64,000 nucleotides of DNA from Gammaproteobacteria bacterium LSUCC0112 (GTDB taxonomy: Bacteria > Pseudomonadota > Gammaproteobacteria > Pseudomonadales > Pseudohongiellaceae): NCBI GenBank assembly GCA_004535785.1, contig SPIB01000001.1, forward strand, positions 1,535,883 to 1,599,882, read 5' to 3'. A program made the position numbers and the translations under genes. Under the pieces are notes generated by a model. That model did not search any database. It saw only the letters and a list, made by a program, of their open reading frames with translations, and was not told the origin of the DNA. This document shows positions 36,707-45,779 of this stretch, one piece after another (position 1 is the first letter of the stretch; each line of letters opens with the position of its first letter).

Positions 36707-38620
36707 TTATTCGGACAAGGATTCCAGTTCGGTACTTTTTATAAGCCAGGCTTCCTCACACTGGTTAAGCTCCGCCTTGCAATACCCTTGCTGGCGCAGT
36801 AACTCAGTCAAGTCATTGCGGCGCGCATCTTCATAGAGGGTCGCGTCGCCCAGTTTGTCTTCGAGGCTGGCCAACTCTATGCTGAGTTTCTCCAATTTTT
36901 GTTCGAGTGTACGAATTTCCCGACGCAGTGGCGCCAACTGCTCGCGTTGTGCAGCAGCTTGCTTGCGCTGATCCTTTTTATCCATCACAACAACAGACGC
37001 AGCACCTGAACTTGATGGTTTGCTCTCTTTGACAGTATTGCCGGTGCGCGTGCCATCAGGGTCTTGCAACCAGCGGGCATAATCATCCAGATCGCCATCA
37101 AACGCCGTCAGTTGCCCGCGGTGCACAGTGTAAAATTCATCCACGGTATTGGACATCAAGTGACGATCGTGAGAAACAAGCACCAGTGCGCCTTCAAAGC
37201 CTTGCAGTGCGACAGTCAGCGCATGGCGCATTTCAAGGTCAAGGTGGTTGGTCGGTTCGTCGAGCAGTAACAGGTTGGGTTTTTGCCAGACGATCAGCGC
37301 CAATGCCAATCGGGCTTTTTCGCCGCCTGAAAAATTGTGGATAGGTTCAGAGACGCGGTCACCCCGAAAATCAAAACCACCCAGAAAATTGCGTACTTCC
37401 TGTTCGCGAACTTTGGGATCCAGCCGTTGCATCATCAACATCGGGCTGGCCTGCATATCCATCACGTCGACTTGATGCTGTGCAAAATATCCCACCTTGA
37501 TATGTTTGGAGCTGACGATATCACCCGCCAGAAATGGCATTTGATTGGCGATGGTTTTCAGCAAGGTGGATTTGCCCGCGCCATTAAAACCCAGCAGACC
37601 AATGCGGCTGTTGCCATGTAACTTCAGTGATACATTCTTGATCAGCGCGTCGTTAAAACCCACCTCAGCTTTTTTAATGCTCATCAAATCATCGGACGAT
37701 TTTTCTGGCACAAAAAACTCAAATCTGAACGGTGAGTCGATATGCGCAGGCGCAATATCTTGCATGCGCTGCAGCTCTTTCAGGCGGCTTTGTGCCTGCC
37801 GCGCTTTACTGGCTTTGGCGCGGAAACGACGAACAAAATCTTCAATCTCTGCTTTACGTCGCTGCTGCTTTTCAAGCGCAGCTTGCTGCTGGGCCATACG
37901 TTCCGCGCGCTGGATTTCATAGGACGTAAAATTCCCGCGGTACAGAAACAGGTTTTTGTATTCAAAACTGATCACGTGATCGATGACTCTGTCGAGAAAA
38001 CTTCGGTCGTGAGAAATCAGCAACAGCGTGCCGGGGTAACGAATCAACCACTGTTCCAGCCAGATGGTAGCCTCAAGATCAAGGTGGTTGGTGGGTTCGT
38101 CGAGCAACAATAAATCAGATGGCGCCATCAGCGCGGCCGCCAGATTTAACCGGACCCGCCAACCGCCTGAGAATGAGGACACCGGGTGACTGAAACTGTC
38201 TGTACTGAAACCAAGGCCGGCCAGCAATTGTTCAGCCCGCACGGTAATGCTGTAACCATCAATTTTATCGAGTTCGGCATGCAGGCGCGCAATCGCATGC
38301 CCGTCGTGGTCATTCTCGGCCTTTTGCAGTTGGGACTCGATGTCGCGAAAACGCTCATCACCATCAATGACATGATCAAGCGCGGAACGCTTTGAGCCTG
38401 CGGTTTCCTGTTTCATCCAGGCGCAGCGCAGGTCTTCCGGCATCTGAATATCACCGGCATCCAGTCCAATCTGGCCCGTCAGGCACGCAAAAAGACTGGT
38501 TTTACCGCTGCCGTTACGCCCGATGATGCCGGCTTTCTGGCCTTTGTGGATAGTGAGGCTGGCGCCTTCCAGCAACACATGTTCACCGCGCATCAAACGC
38601 GCATTATTAAGACTGATCAT
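36707..38620 (-). CDS. yheS: ABC-F family ATPase (YheS-like)
   Basis: 637 residues, the length of E. coli YheS. Two ABC domains without transmembrane segments: Walker A GRNGSGKTS and GFNGAGKST, signatures SSFSGGWR and HNFSGGEKAR, and Walker B LLLLDEPTNHLDL in both. An inter-domain linker rich in Arg/Lys/Gln (about 240-285) and a C-terminal charged coiled coil (about 540-637) are present. ABC-F proteins act on ribosomes to relieve stalling. It ends 4 nt from the convergent HtrA gene and is divergent from the response regulator. A TATAAT on the - strand at 38659-38664 may be its -10 box. Confidence 0.92.
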   Translation of the reverse strand: MISLNNARLMRGEHVLLEGASLTIHKGQKAGIIGRNGSGKTSLFACLTGQIGLDAGDIQMPEDLRCAWMKQETAGSKRSALDHVIDGDERFRDIESQLQKAENDHDGHAIARLHAELDKIDGYSITVRAEQLLAGLGFSTDSFSHPVSSFSGGWRVRLNLAAALMAPSDLLLLDEPTNHLDLEATIWLEQWLIRYPGTLLLISHDRSFLDRVIDHVISFEYKNLFLYRGNFTSYEIQRAERMAQQQAALEKQQRRKAEIEDFVRRFRAKASKARQAQSRLKELQRMQDIAPAHIDSPFRFEFFVPEKSSDDLMSIKKAEVGFNDALIKNVSLKLHGNSRIGLLGFNGAGKSTLLKTIANQMPFLAGDIVSSKHIKVGYFAQHQVDVMDMQASPMLMMQRLDPKVREQEVRNFLGGFDFRGDRVSEPIHNFSGGEKARLALALIVWQKPNLLLLDEPTNHLDLEMRHALTVALQGFEGALVLVSHDRHLMSNTVDEFYTVHRGQLTAFDGDLDDYARWLQDPDGTRTGNTVKESKPSSSGAASVVVMDKKDQRKQAAAQREQLAPLRREIRTLEQKLEKLSIELASLEDKLGDATLYEDARRNDLTELLRQQGYCKAELNQCEEAWLIKSTELESLSE

Positions 38621-38720
38621 GCCGATTCTATTGGATTATTTGTCAATGAAAGGCCGGCATTATACGCCAGAGTCTGTCGCCCGATTGATTTATCTCAAGC
38701 AAATTCGTACACTCCTGCGC

Positions 38721-39422
38721 ATGAAACAAATACTAATAATTGATGATGACGAAAAACTTGGCCAGCTGTTGACGCAGTATCTGGACCGTTATGACATGAA
38801 AGTGACGGTTGCGCACACCCCCAGCAAAGGGTTTGAGCTGTTGAAGCGGTCCAAGCCGGATCTGCTGATATTGGACGTGATGCTGCCTGAAAAAGACGGT
38901 TTTGAGATCTGTCGTGAGATTCGCGCCAAGTCTGCCATTTTTGGTCATTTGCCCATCATGATGCTGACTGCACATGGGGAAGTGACGGATCGCATCGTCG
39001 GGTTGGAACTGGGCGCAGATGATTATCTGCCCAAACCGTTTGAACCCAGAGAGTTGGTCGCACGCATTACCAATATCCTGCGCCGAGCCAGCGATGATAA
39101 TCGTGTGGTCAGCGATCTGCCGCAGATTGAGGGATTGGATGTCGACACCGCTCGTCGTACCGTGCATCTTGATGGCAAACTCATTGAGTTGACCACCATG
39201 GAATACGAATTGCTGGTGTTGTTTATCCAATCGCCCAATAAAACCTTTACCCGTGATGAGTTGATGAATCGCCTTCGAGGTATTGACGCTGAATTGTTCT
39301 CGCGCGCGGTCGATACCTTGGTCAGTCGCTTGCGCCACAAATTGGATGACACCTCTAAAACCCCGCGGTTTATTAAAACAGTGTGGGGGCGTGGTTATAC
39401 CTTTGTCGGCAAACTGCAATGA
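38721..39422 (+). CDS. OmpR/PhoB-family response regulator
   Basis: 233 residues. The receiver domain has the acidic pocket IIDDDE, phosphoacceptor Asp52 (LILDVMLPEKDG), Thr in MLTAHG, and Lys105 (YLPKPFEP). The C-terminal winged-helix DNA-binding domain (about 130-230) ends SRLRHKLDD and VWGRGYTF. It resembles CpxR/RstA-type regulators. The frame is open upstream to 38523, but the ATG at 38721 starts the canonical beta strand. Its TGA overlaps the kinase ATG by 4 nt, so they form a pair. Confidence 0.93.
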   Translation: MKQILIIDDDEKLGQLLTQYLDRYDMKVTVAHTPSKGFELLKRSKPDLLILDVMLPEKDGFEICREIRAKSAIFGHLPIMMLTAHGEVTDRIVGLELGADDYLPKPFEPRELVARITNILRRASDDNRVVSDLPQIEGLDVDTARRTVHLDGKLIELTTMEYELLVLFIQSPNKTFTRDELMNRLRGIDAELFSRAVDTLVSRLRHKLDDTSKTPRFIKTVWGRGYTFVGKLQ

Positions 39423-40744
39423 GTGCGGTGGAACAAGCGCCGTCGGTTACCCGTCCCAAATCCTTATTTCTGCGTTTATTTCTGATTTTCAGCGCCACCG
39501 TTATTCTATTTTTGATTGTGATCTCCCTGTCACTTCGCCAGATCGATCAGAACTGGCGGCGTGAACGTCTGAATCCGTTGCCGGTTTTTTATCTCGATAA
39601 TGTCAGATTGTTAGTGGATGCTATCGGCATTCCGCCGGATCTGCAGCGGGCAGAGGAACTGGCCCGTGATCTGTCGCTGACCATCATTATCCGCAGTCCA
39701 CACATCAACTGGCAGTCCGACGACCAGTCCGATCTGGATGTGTACAGCGCCGTGTTTGTCAGAACACTGTCCGATGAAGCGCAAATGATGGCAGTTGGTA
39801 ATGAACAGGTGATTCGCGTCGCGCGTGGTGGTTATGAGTATTTTCTGAATCGCAAAGCGCCTTCCCTCAGTAATTATGACTATGTCGTGATTTATATCGG
39901 GCTTGGTTTTGCAATTTTTATTCTGTTCTCAAACTACTGGTTAGTGCGACGTTTAATGGATCCGGTACGCAGATTGCGTCAAGGCGCCGAGCGCATTTGT
40001 GCGGGCGATTTGAGTTACCGCGTCGAGGTCACCCGTACCGATGAGTTGGGGGAATTGACCGAAAGCGTGAACCATATGGCAGATTCATTGCAATCGATGC
40101 TGGAAGCCAAACGTCAGTTGTTGCTGGCAATCAGCCACGAATTACGAACGCCGGTTACCCGCGCCAAATTGCAGCTTGAGTTTATGGAGGACAGTGCACT
40201 GCGTGAAACCCTGCGCGACGATATCAATGAGATTGATTTGCTGATTTCTGACCTGATTGAAGCCGAGCGTCTGAGCACTCAGCATTCGGCGTTGATTCAG
40301 GACGACGTCGACTTTGCAGATTACGTTCAGATGTTGGCCCAGCAATATCAGAACTATGAGGGGGGGGTGGAACTTGATGTGCCGGATCACGATCGCGCCA
40401 TGCATATCGACAAACTCAGAGTCCGACTGCTGCTGGCCAATATTGTGAATAACGCCATGCGTCATGGACAGAATCGCCCGATTACCATCAAAGTGGCCTT
40501 TACTGATTTCGAGGCGGAACTCAGTGTCATCGATCAGGGAGAGGGGATTTCAGAAGAACATCTCAAGCATGTGCGCGAGCCGTTTTATCGGGTTGATAGC
40601 GCCCGTCAGCGTAATACCGGTGGTTTTGGCCTCGGCTTATACTTATGTAATCTGATTGCAGAGGCGCATGGTGGTCGTATGGATATCGACAGTGAACCCG
40701 GGAAAGGTACCAAGGTGTCTGTGTTTTTACCGATCAGAGACTAA
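39419..40744 (+). CDS. Sensor histidine kinase (CpxA/RstB-like)
   Basis: 441 residues. TM1 lies at about 18-38, a periplasmic sensor loop at 39-153, and TM2 at about 154-175. HAMP follows at about 176-228, then HisKA with phospho-acceptor His240 (LAISHELRTP). HATPase_c has N-box NIVNNAMRHG, DQGEGIS, and GFGLGLYLC. The short periplasmic loop is not recognisable as a known sensor domain. Inference: envelope-related sensing, because neighbours are an HtrA protease and surface genes; no target operator was identified. A bidirectional terminator follows directly. Confidence 0.93.
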   Translation: MSAVEQAPSVTRPKSLFLRLFLIFSATVILFLIVISLSLRQIDQNWRRERLNPLPVFYLDNVRLLVDAIGIPPDLQRAEELARDLSLTIIIRSPHINWQSDDQSDLDVYSAVFVRTLSDEAQMMAVGNEQVIRVARGGYEYFLNRKAPSLSNYDYVVIYIGLGFAIFILFSNYWLVRRLMDPVRRLRQGAERICAGDLSYRVEVTRTDELGELTESVNHMADSLQSMLEAKRQLLLAISHELRTPVTRAKLQLEFMEDSALRETLRDDINEIDLLISDLIEAERLSTQHSALIQDDVDFADYVQMLAQQYQNYEGGVELDVPDHDRAMHIDKLRVRLLLANIVNNAMRHGQNRPITIKVAFTDFEAELSVIDQGEGISEEHLKHVREPFYRVDSARQRNTGGFGLGLYLCNLIAEAHGGRMDIDSEPGKGTKVSVFLPIRD

Positions 40745-40746
40745 GC

Positions 40747-40790
40747 GCCTCTTGAAAAATCGTCTGCATCGACGTCGTTTTTCAAGAGGC
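40747..40790. terminator. Bidirectional terminator hairpin
   Basis: A perfect 13-bp stem: GCCTCTTGAAAAA (40747-40759) with TTTTTCAAGAGGC (40778-40790). A further small CGTC/GACG pairing lies inside the loop. It starts 3 nt after the kinase stop and ends 8 nt before the GldG-like stop, so it serves both converging transcripts. Confidence 0.75.
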
Positions 40791-40797
40791 TGCCATT

Positions 40798-42699
40798 TTA
40801 CAAGCGAACCGCCAGTTTGCGTCGCCGACTTCTGACCCATGCCAGCGCCAGCGCAGCGATGACCAACAAGCCCGGTATCAACGCGGTATTGATAAACTTC
40901 AAAGTAGTCCCCAGGCGATCAATTTCGGCATTCAACTGGAATTGAACATCCCTGAGCGCGCGTCGGGTGTCGGTTTGCACTTGAATAAAGCGCTCAATTT
41001 CTGCGTTTTGCTCCGGACTGATGGTGCCGCCGTTGTTCTGGTTAAGTGCGGTGAGTTGCTGTTCGGTTTCAGACAGGCGTTGCAGCAAGTTGGTCTCTTC
41101 TGCGCGCAGACGCTCATCCGCGGCGCGCTGCAAATCAATTACCCGTGTAAACGGACGTGCATAACGGCCACGGCTGCGGATGTTGATGAGAGCCGTGCTG
41201 CCACTGAGATTGTCCAGCGCATTGATCACAAAGTCACCATTGCTGGCGAATGCATTAATCACGCGCTGCCCGAGTACTTGTTGGGACTGCGCCCACATGC
41301 GGTCAGCAAGCATGTCTGAGTCTGCAACAACAATGACACCGATATCCCCTAAGGATTCACTCAAGTGATTTTCCGCGGGCGTTTCAACGGTGTCGGTATT
41401 TGCCTCGTCATCAAAAACCGGTGGGCCATCTGGGAACGCGGAAGGCGATCGGCCAGACACGCGAGCCGCGAGGTAGCGAGTTTGCTCTTCAGATACAAAC
41501 TCATCCAACAGCAGAGTCGGGTCACCCATTTCGCTGAAAAATGCAGTACCCATCATCATGGTGGTATTGCTGGTTTGAATCAGTGGTTCAAACGTGGTGA
41601 TGCTGCCGTCAGCCTTGGACAGTGCGCCGGCAGACGACATGTTCATGACCTGCAATTGTCCGCTGACGATGTCATTGGCAAACCCATCCCGCTGCACACC
41701 CATCATGCCCAGGTGAGCAACCGGGCGCTGACCGGGCTGCAAGGTGACATATAATGCACGCTCCTGATCAGTGACCACTTGGGTGGCATCAAATTGCACG
41801 CCCCATGCTTGCAACAAGCCGGGCAAGTCAGAGCTCATCGAATCGCGGAAGTCGCCACTGTTAACAGCAATCTGGGTTTGTGTGTCGGAGTTGGGGTCAA
41901 CAAAAATGAGTGCACGGCCACCGCGCATCACAAACTGGTCGATCGCGTACAAGGTCTGTGCCGGGATTTCCTGAGGATGCACAATCAACAAAATGTCGAT
42001 GGCGCTATCGATGCTGTCAGCAGTGCTCTCCACGCGTTGCACATCGTACATATAACGCACGGTGTCCATGACTGCCCAGGCGCGAGTCGCCTGCTGCAGC
42101 GCAGGGTTGAAACCACCATCAATGTCCAATGAGGTCAACAAACCGATTACGGTGGGGTCTGGATCGAGCGTGCGAGTAATAAGCCGTGCAAATTCATACT
42201 CCAGAAACTCTTCCTGATCTGGACGTACCAGTGGGATTGCCTGGTAAACACCGGCGTCTTCCTCGGTCTGTGTGGCCGGGTCTGTCGCTACCACGCCAAA
42301 ATATACCGCTTCGCGACCGGCGGCCAATGGTACAGCCTGAATGCCGTAAGCCGTTGCGCGATCTTCATCTTCAGAAAAGGGTGCCGGATCCACAATCTCG
42401 AAACTGAGGTTGCCATTGCTGGCAATCACCATTTCCCGCAGCATCTCCTGCACGCGCAGGCCATAGGCCCGTACCTGAGGGACTTCAGCAACAGATTCTT
42501 CTGAATAAAAGAAGGTCAGCGCCACAGGTCTTTCCAGATTGGCGACGATGTCGCGTGTTGCATCGCTGAGTGTGTACAGACTGTCTTCGGTCAGATCTAT
42601 GCGAATTCTGGGCAATAGACTGATCACCACAACCGCAATCAGCAGGCCAAGTGCTGTTAATGCAAGGCCGGCATTTGAAAATAATGCTTTTTTGTTCAT
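40798..42699 (-). CDS. GldG-like ABC-associated protein
   Basis: 633 residues. An N-terminal transmembrane helix (about 10-30) is followed by a large periplasmic GldG-type region. It opens with IDLTEDSLYTLSDATRDIV and contains VALTFFYS, DPAPFSEDEDRA, LEYEFARLI and a Rossmann-like segment with IDQFVMRGGRALIFVDP. A coiled coil (about 520-600) and a C-terminal helix (about 605-625) end in Arg/Lys. It belongs to the auxiliary subunits that accompany a GldA ATPase and GldF permease. In Bacteroidetes this set is needed for gliding; in gammaproteobacteria the substrate is unknown. Confidence 0.85.
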   Translation of the reverse strand: MNKKALFSNAGLALTALGLLIAVVVISLLPRIRIDLTEDSLYTLSDATRDIVANLERPVALTFFYSEESVAEVPQVRAYGLRVQEMLREMVIASNGNLSFEIVDPAPFSEDEDRATAYGIQAVPLAAGREAVYFGVVATDPATQTEEDAGVYQAIPLVRPDQEEFLEYEFARLITRTLDPDPTVIGLLTSLDIDGGFNPALQQATRAWAVMDTVRYMYDVQRVESTADSIDSAIDILLIVHPQEIPAQTLYAIDQFVMRGGRALIFVDPNSDTQTQIAVNSGDFRDSMSSDLPGLLQAWGVQFDATQVVTDQERALYVTLQPGQRPVAHLGMMGVQRDGFANDIVSGQLQVMNMSSAGALSKADGSITTFEPLIQTSNTTMMMGTAFFSEMGDPTLLLDEFVSEEQTRYLAARVSGRSPSAFPDGPPVFDDEANTDTVETPAENHLSESLGDIGVIVVADSDMLADRMWAQSQQVLGQRVINAFASNGDFVINALDNLSGSTALINIRSRGRYARPFTRVIDLQRAADERLRAEETNLLQRLSETEQQLTALNQNNGGTISPEQNAEIERFIQVQTDTRRALRDVQFQLNAEIDRLGTTLKFINTALIPGLLVIAALALAWVRSRRRKLAVRL

Positions 42700-42708
42700 G
42701 GCCAGCTC

Positions 42709-43443
42709 CTAGTTCGCTTTTTTGATTTCAATAACAATGGCAGAGGCTAACAGCCAGGCTGAGATGACTGCGGTAAAAAACAGCAGATCCCGAATGTCCA
42801 GCACACCCTTGTTAATGGCATCAAAATGCGTGAGAAAACTGAGCGCTGCAATGGCGTCCAGCAGAATCTGCGGTGCCCAGCCGGAAAATGCATTAAGCAC
42901 AATTGGTGAGCCAGAAGACACAAACAGAAAACAAATTGCTACCGTCAGAATAAAGGCAATGACTGCGTTGCGCGTGAGCGCAGACATGCAGGAGCCAATC
43001 GCCAGAAAACCTCCCGCCATCAGCCAGCTGCCAATATACGCCGCCAGAATCACGCCGTTATCCGGTGCGCCCAGGTAGTTGACGGTGATCCAGATCGGAA
43101 AGGTCAACAGCAGCGCGATGCCACTGAGTACCCAGGCGGCCAAAAACTTGCCCAATACCGCATCACGCAGACGAATTGGCAGTGTCATGAGCAACTCAAT
43201 AGTGCCCGACTTGCGTTCGTCGGCCCACAAACCCATAGCAAGCGCGGGGATCATAAACAGGTACAACCAAGGATGAAAACTGAAGAATGGTTGCAGATCA
43301 GCCTGGCCGCGGATAAAAAAACCTCCGAGATCAAAGGTGAAAATGCCGTTCATCACCAGAAATATCACAATAAATACATAGGCAAGAGGCGTGCTGAAAT
43401 AGGCTGCCAGTTCACGTTTAAAAATAATGCCGGTTTTTCCCAT
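42709..43443 (-). CDS. GldF-like ABC-2 type permease
   Basis: 244 residues with about six transmembrane helices. The ABC-2 family phrases are KRELAAYFSTPLAYVF at the N-terminus and ALAMGLWADERKSGTIELLM, the coupling-helix region. It lies 2 nt after the ATPase gene and 9 nt before the GldG-like gene, so the three form one transporter operon. The substrate is not evident. Confidence 0.88.
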   Translation of the reverse strand: MGKTGIIFKRELAAYFSTPLAYVFIVIFLVMNGIFTFDLGGFFIRGQADLQPFFSFHPWLYLFMIPALAMGLWADERKSGTIELLMTLPIRLRDAVLGKFLAAWVLSGIALLLTFPIWITVNYLGAPDNGVILAAYIGSWLMAGGFLAIGSCMSALTRNAVIAFILTVAICFLFVSSGSPIVLNAFSGWAPQILLDAIAALSFLTHFDAINKGVLDIRDLLFFTAVISAWLLASAIVIEIKKAN

Positions 43444-43445
43444 GA

Positions 43446-44198
43446 TTATTTTGCCCCCGGTTCAGTCACGCTGCGGAAGAAGGCTTCCAGTTTGCCTGGC
43501 GCTGCCTGGGTTTCGATCATAAATTCAGCAGGCGCCTGTGCTTCCAGCGCTGCAGGCGCGCCGTCAGCGACAATGCGACCTTTGTTGATAATTATTGCTC
43601 TGGTGCAGACCGCACTGACTTCCTCAAGGATGTGAGTGGATACTATCACGATCTTGTCCTTGGCCAGATTACGGATCAGATTGCGCACTTGATGCTTTTG
43701 ATTGGGGTCGAGTCCATCTGTGGGTTCGTCCAGAATCAATACTTTGGGGTCATGCAGAATGGCTTGTGCAAGGCCAACCCGGCGTTTGAAGCCTTTTGAC
43801 AACGTTTCGATCGTTTGATGGCCAACGCTGGACAATTCAACGTCGTTGATGACCTGAGTGATGCGCTGTTGTTTGTGCTCTCCCGTGAGGCCACGAATGT
43901 CCGCAATAAACTCGAGAAAGTCTAGAACGCTCATGTCGGGGTAACTGGGTGCACCTTCTGGCAAGTACCCGATCAGCGCTTTGGCTGCGATAGGGTCATC
44001 TGCAATATCGTGACCGTCGATGCGAACGCTACCGGAACTGGGTGCCAGAAAACCGGTGATGATTTTCATGGTGGTTGATTTGCCAGCCCCGTTGGGGCCG
44101 AGAAAGCCCAGCACTTCGCCTTCAGCGACTGTGAAACTCAGATCGTCCACAGCGGTAAAGTGCTCAAATTTCCTGGTGATGTGACTGATTTCAATCAT
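43446..44198 (-). CDS. GldA-like ABC transporter ATP-binding protein
   Basis: 250 residues. Walker A GPNGAGKST, signature LSKGFKRRVGLAQA, Walker B VLILDEPTDGLDP and the switch His in STHILEE. The sequence resembles NodI/GldA-type ATPases of ABC-2 exporters. The ATG at 44198 is chosen over an upstream in-frame start at 44231 because it begins the first beta strand (MIEISHITRKF). A 126 nt gap without any clear terminator separates it from ntrC upstream. Confidence 0.9.
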   Translation of the reverse strand: MIEISHITRKFEHFTAVDDLSFTVAEGEVLGFLGPNGAGKSTTMKIITGFLAPSSGSVRIDGHDIADDPIAAKALIGYLPEGAPSYPDMSVLDFLEFIADIRGLTGEHKQQRITQVINDVELSSVGHQTIETLSKGFKRRVGLAQAILHDPKVLILDEPTDGLDPNQKHQVRNLIRNLAKDKIVIVSTHILEEVSAVCTRAIIINKGRIVADGAPAALEAQAPAEFMIETQAAPGKLEAFFRSVTEPGAK

Positions 44199-44324
44199 AT
44201 TGTTATTTGCCCATCGCGAGTTAACAGGCAACCTTTGTCAGGCGACCGTGTAATGTGGAGCGGCAAATATAGGTTGCGTTCAGGTATTTTTCAACCTGAG
44301 CTTTGTCATGATGTGTGGCAGCGT

Positions 44325-45758
44325 TCAGTCGTCTTGGTCATCCGTATCCGCGTCGCCGTCATCAATGCCTAACTCTTTGATTTTGCGTGTCAAGGTGTTG
44401 CGGCCCCAGCCGAGCAACAGTGCGGCGTCGCGTCGACGGCCAAGAGTATGTTTCAGTGCCACGTGAATCATGGTGCGTTCAAATTCCGGCGTGGCTTGTT
44501 CAAGAATTGCTTTATGCCCGAGATTGAGTTCCTGATCCGCCCACTCCTCCAGCAATTGTGTCCAGTCGCGGGCGCTGCTGTTTTGCGCCTGATGCTCCAT
44601 TAATTCTGGGGGCAGGTCGTCCACGCGCACTTCGCGACTGGAGGCCATGACGGTAATCCAGCGGCAGAAATTCTCCAGTTGTCGGACGTTGCCGGGCCAA
44701 TTCAGGCCGGTAATGTACTTTTCAGTTTCCGGCCGTAGCACCTTGCACTCCACATCCAGTTCTTCTGCGGCTTTGGCCAGAAAGTGACGGGCCAGTCTTG
44801 GAATATCTTCCCGCCGGTCGCGCAGGCGCGGGATATGAATGCGAATCACGTTCAGGCGATGGAATAAATCCTCGCGGAACAGGTGCTGGGCAACCAGCTT
44901 TTCCAAATTCTGGTGGGTGGCAGCGATGATGCGCACATCTACCTTGATGGGGGTGGTGCCGCCTACCCGATAAAACTCGCCATCAGACAGTACCCTGAGC
45001 AATCGGGTTTGTGTGTCAGCCGGCATATCGCCAATTTCATCGAGGAACAAGGTGCCACCGTTGGCTTGTTCAAAACGGCCAGTGCGGTGTGCGGTGGCCC
45101 CGGTAAACGAACCTTTTTCGTGCCCAAATAATTCCGATTCAATCAGATCCTTGGGGATTGCCGCCACGTTCAGTGCGATAAATTGCTTTTCACGGCGGGG
45201 GCTGTGTTTGTGCAGCGCATGGGCAACCAGCTCTTTACCGGTGCCAGACTCACCATTTATCAGCACAGTAATGTTGGATTGTGACAGCCGGCCAATGGCA
45301 CGAAACACCTCCTGCATCGCAGGCGCTTCACCAATAATTTCTTTACCGTTTTCAATAACGGGCGACGGTATTTCTATGTCTTGTTCTCGGGCATGTTCAA
45401 GCGCGCGCTGCGTCATGGCAACCGCTTCATCAATATCAAAGGGTTTGGGCAAGTACTCAAACGCACCGCGACTGTAAGACGATACCGCACTATCAAGATC
45501 CGAATGTGCTGTCATGATAATGACGGGCAGCTGCGGGAATCGTTCATGCACCGTCGACAACAAATCCAGACCATTGATGCCAGGCATACGAATATCGCTG
45601 ATGATGGCATCCGGACGTTCTTTCTCCAACCGGTGCAAAAGGTCATCACCATTTTCAAAGCTTTGTGTATGCAGCCCTGAGCGACTCAGGGATTTTTCCA
45701 GCACCCAGCGGATGGATTTATCATCATCAAGAACCCAGACAGTATTATGTTTGCTCAT
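44325..45758 (-). CDS. ntrC: Nitrogen regulation response regulator NtrC
   Basis: 477 residues. The receiver domain has phosphoacceptor Asp55 (AIISDIRMPG). The AAA+ sigma-54 activator domain has Walker A GESGTGKE, the sigma-54 contact loop GSFTGA and Walker B GTLFLDEIGDMP. The C-terminal Fis-like HTH contains LGRRRDAALLLGWGRNTLTRKIKELG. When phosphorylated by NtrB it activates glnA and other nitrogen genes from enhancer sites. It follows ntrB after 21 nt. Sites matching its consensus are found at 48853-48898 and 47110-47126. Confidence 0.96.
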   Translation of the reverse strand: MSKHNTVWVLDDDKSIRWVLEKSLSRSGLHTQSFENGDDLLHRLEKERPDAIISDIRMPGINGLDLLSTVHERFPQLPVIIMTAHSDLDSAVSSYSRGAFEYLPKPFDIDEAVAMTQRALEHAREQDIEIPSPVIENGKEIIGEAPAMQEVFRAIGRLSQSNITVLINGESGTGKELVAHALHKHSPRREKQFIALNVAAIPKDLIESELFGHEKGSFTGATAHRTGRFEQANGGTLFLDEIGDMPADTQTRLLRVLSDGEFYRVGGTTPIKVDVRIIAATHQNLEKLVAQHLFREDLFHRLNVIRIHIPRLRDRREDIPRLARHFLAKAAEELDVECKVLRPETEKYITGLNWPGNVRQLENFCRWITVMASSREVRVDDLPPELMEHQAQNSSARDWTQLLEEWADQELNLGHKAILEQATPEFERTMIHVALKHTLGRRRDAALLLGWGRNTLTRKIKELGIDDGDADTDDQDD

Positions 45759-45779
45759 GGTTTCCGTACTCTGTGAATG

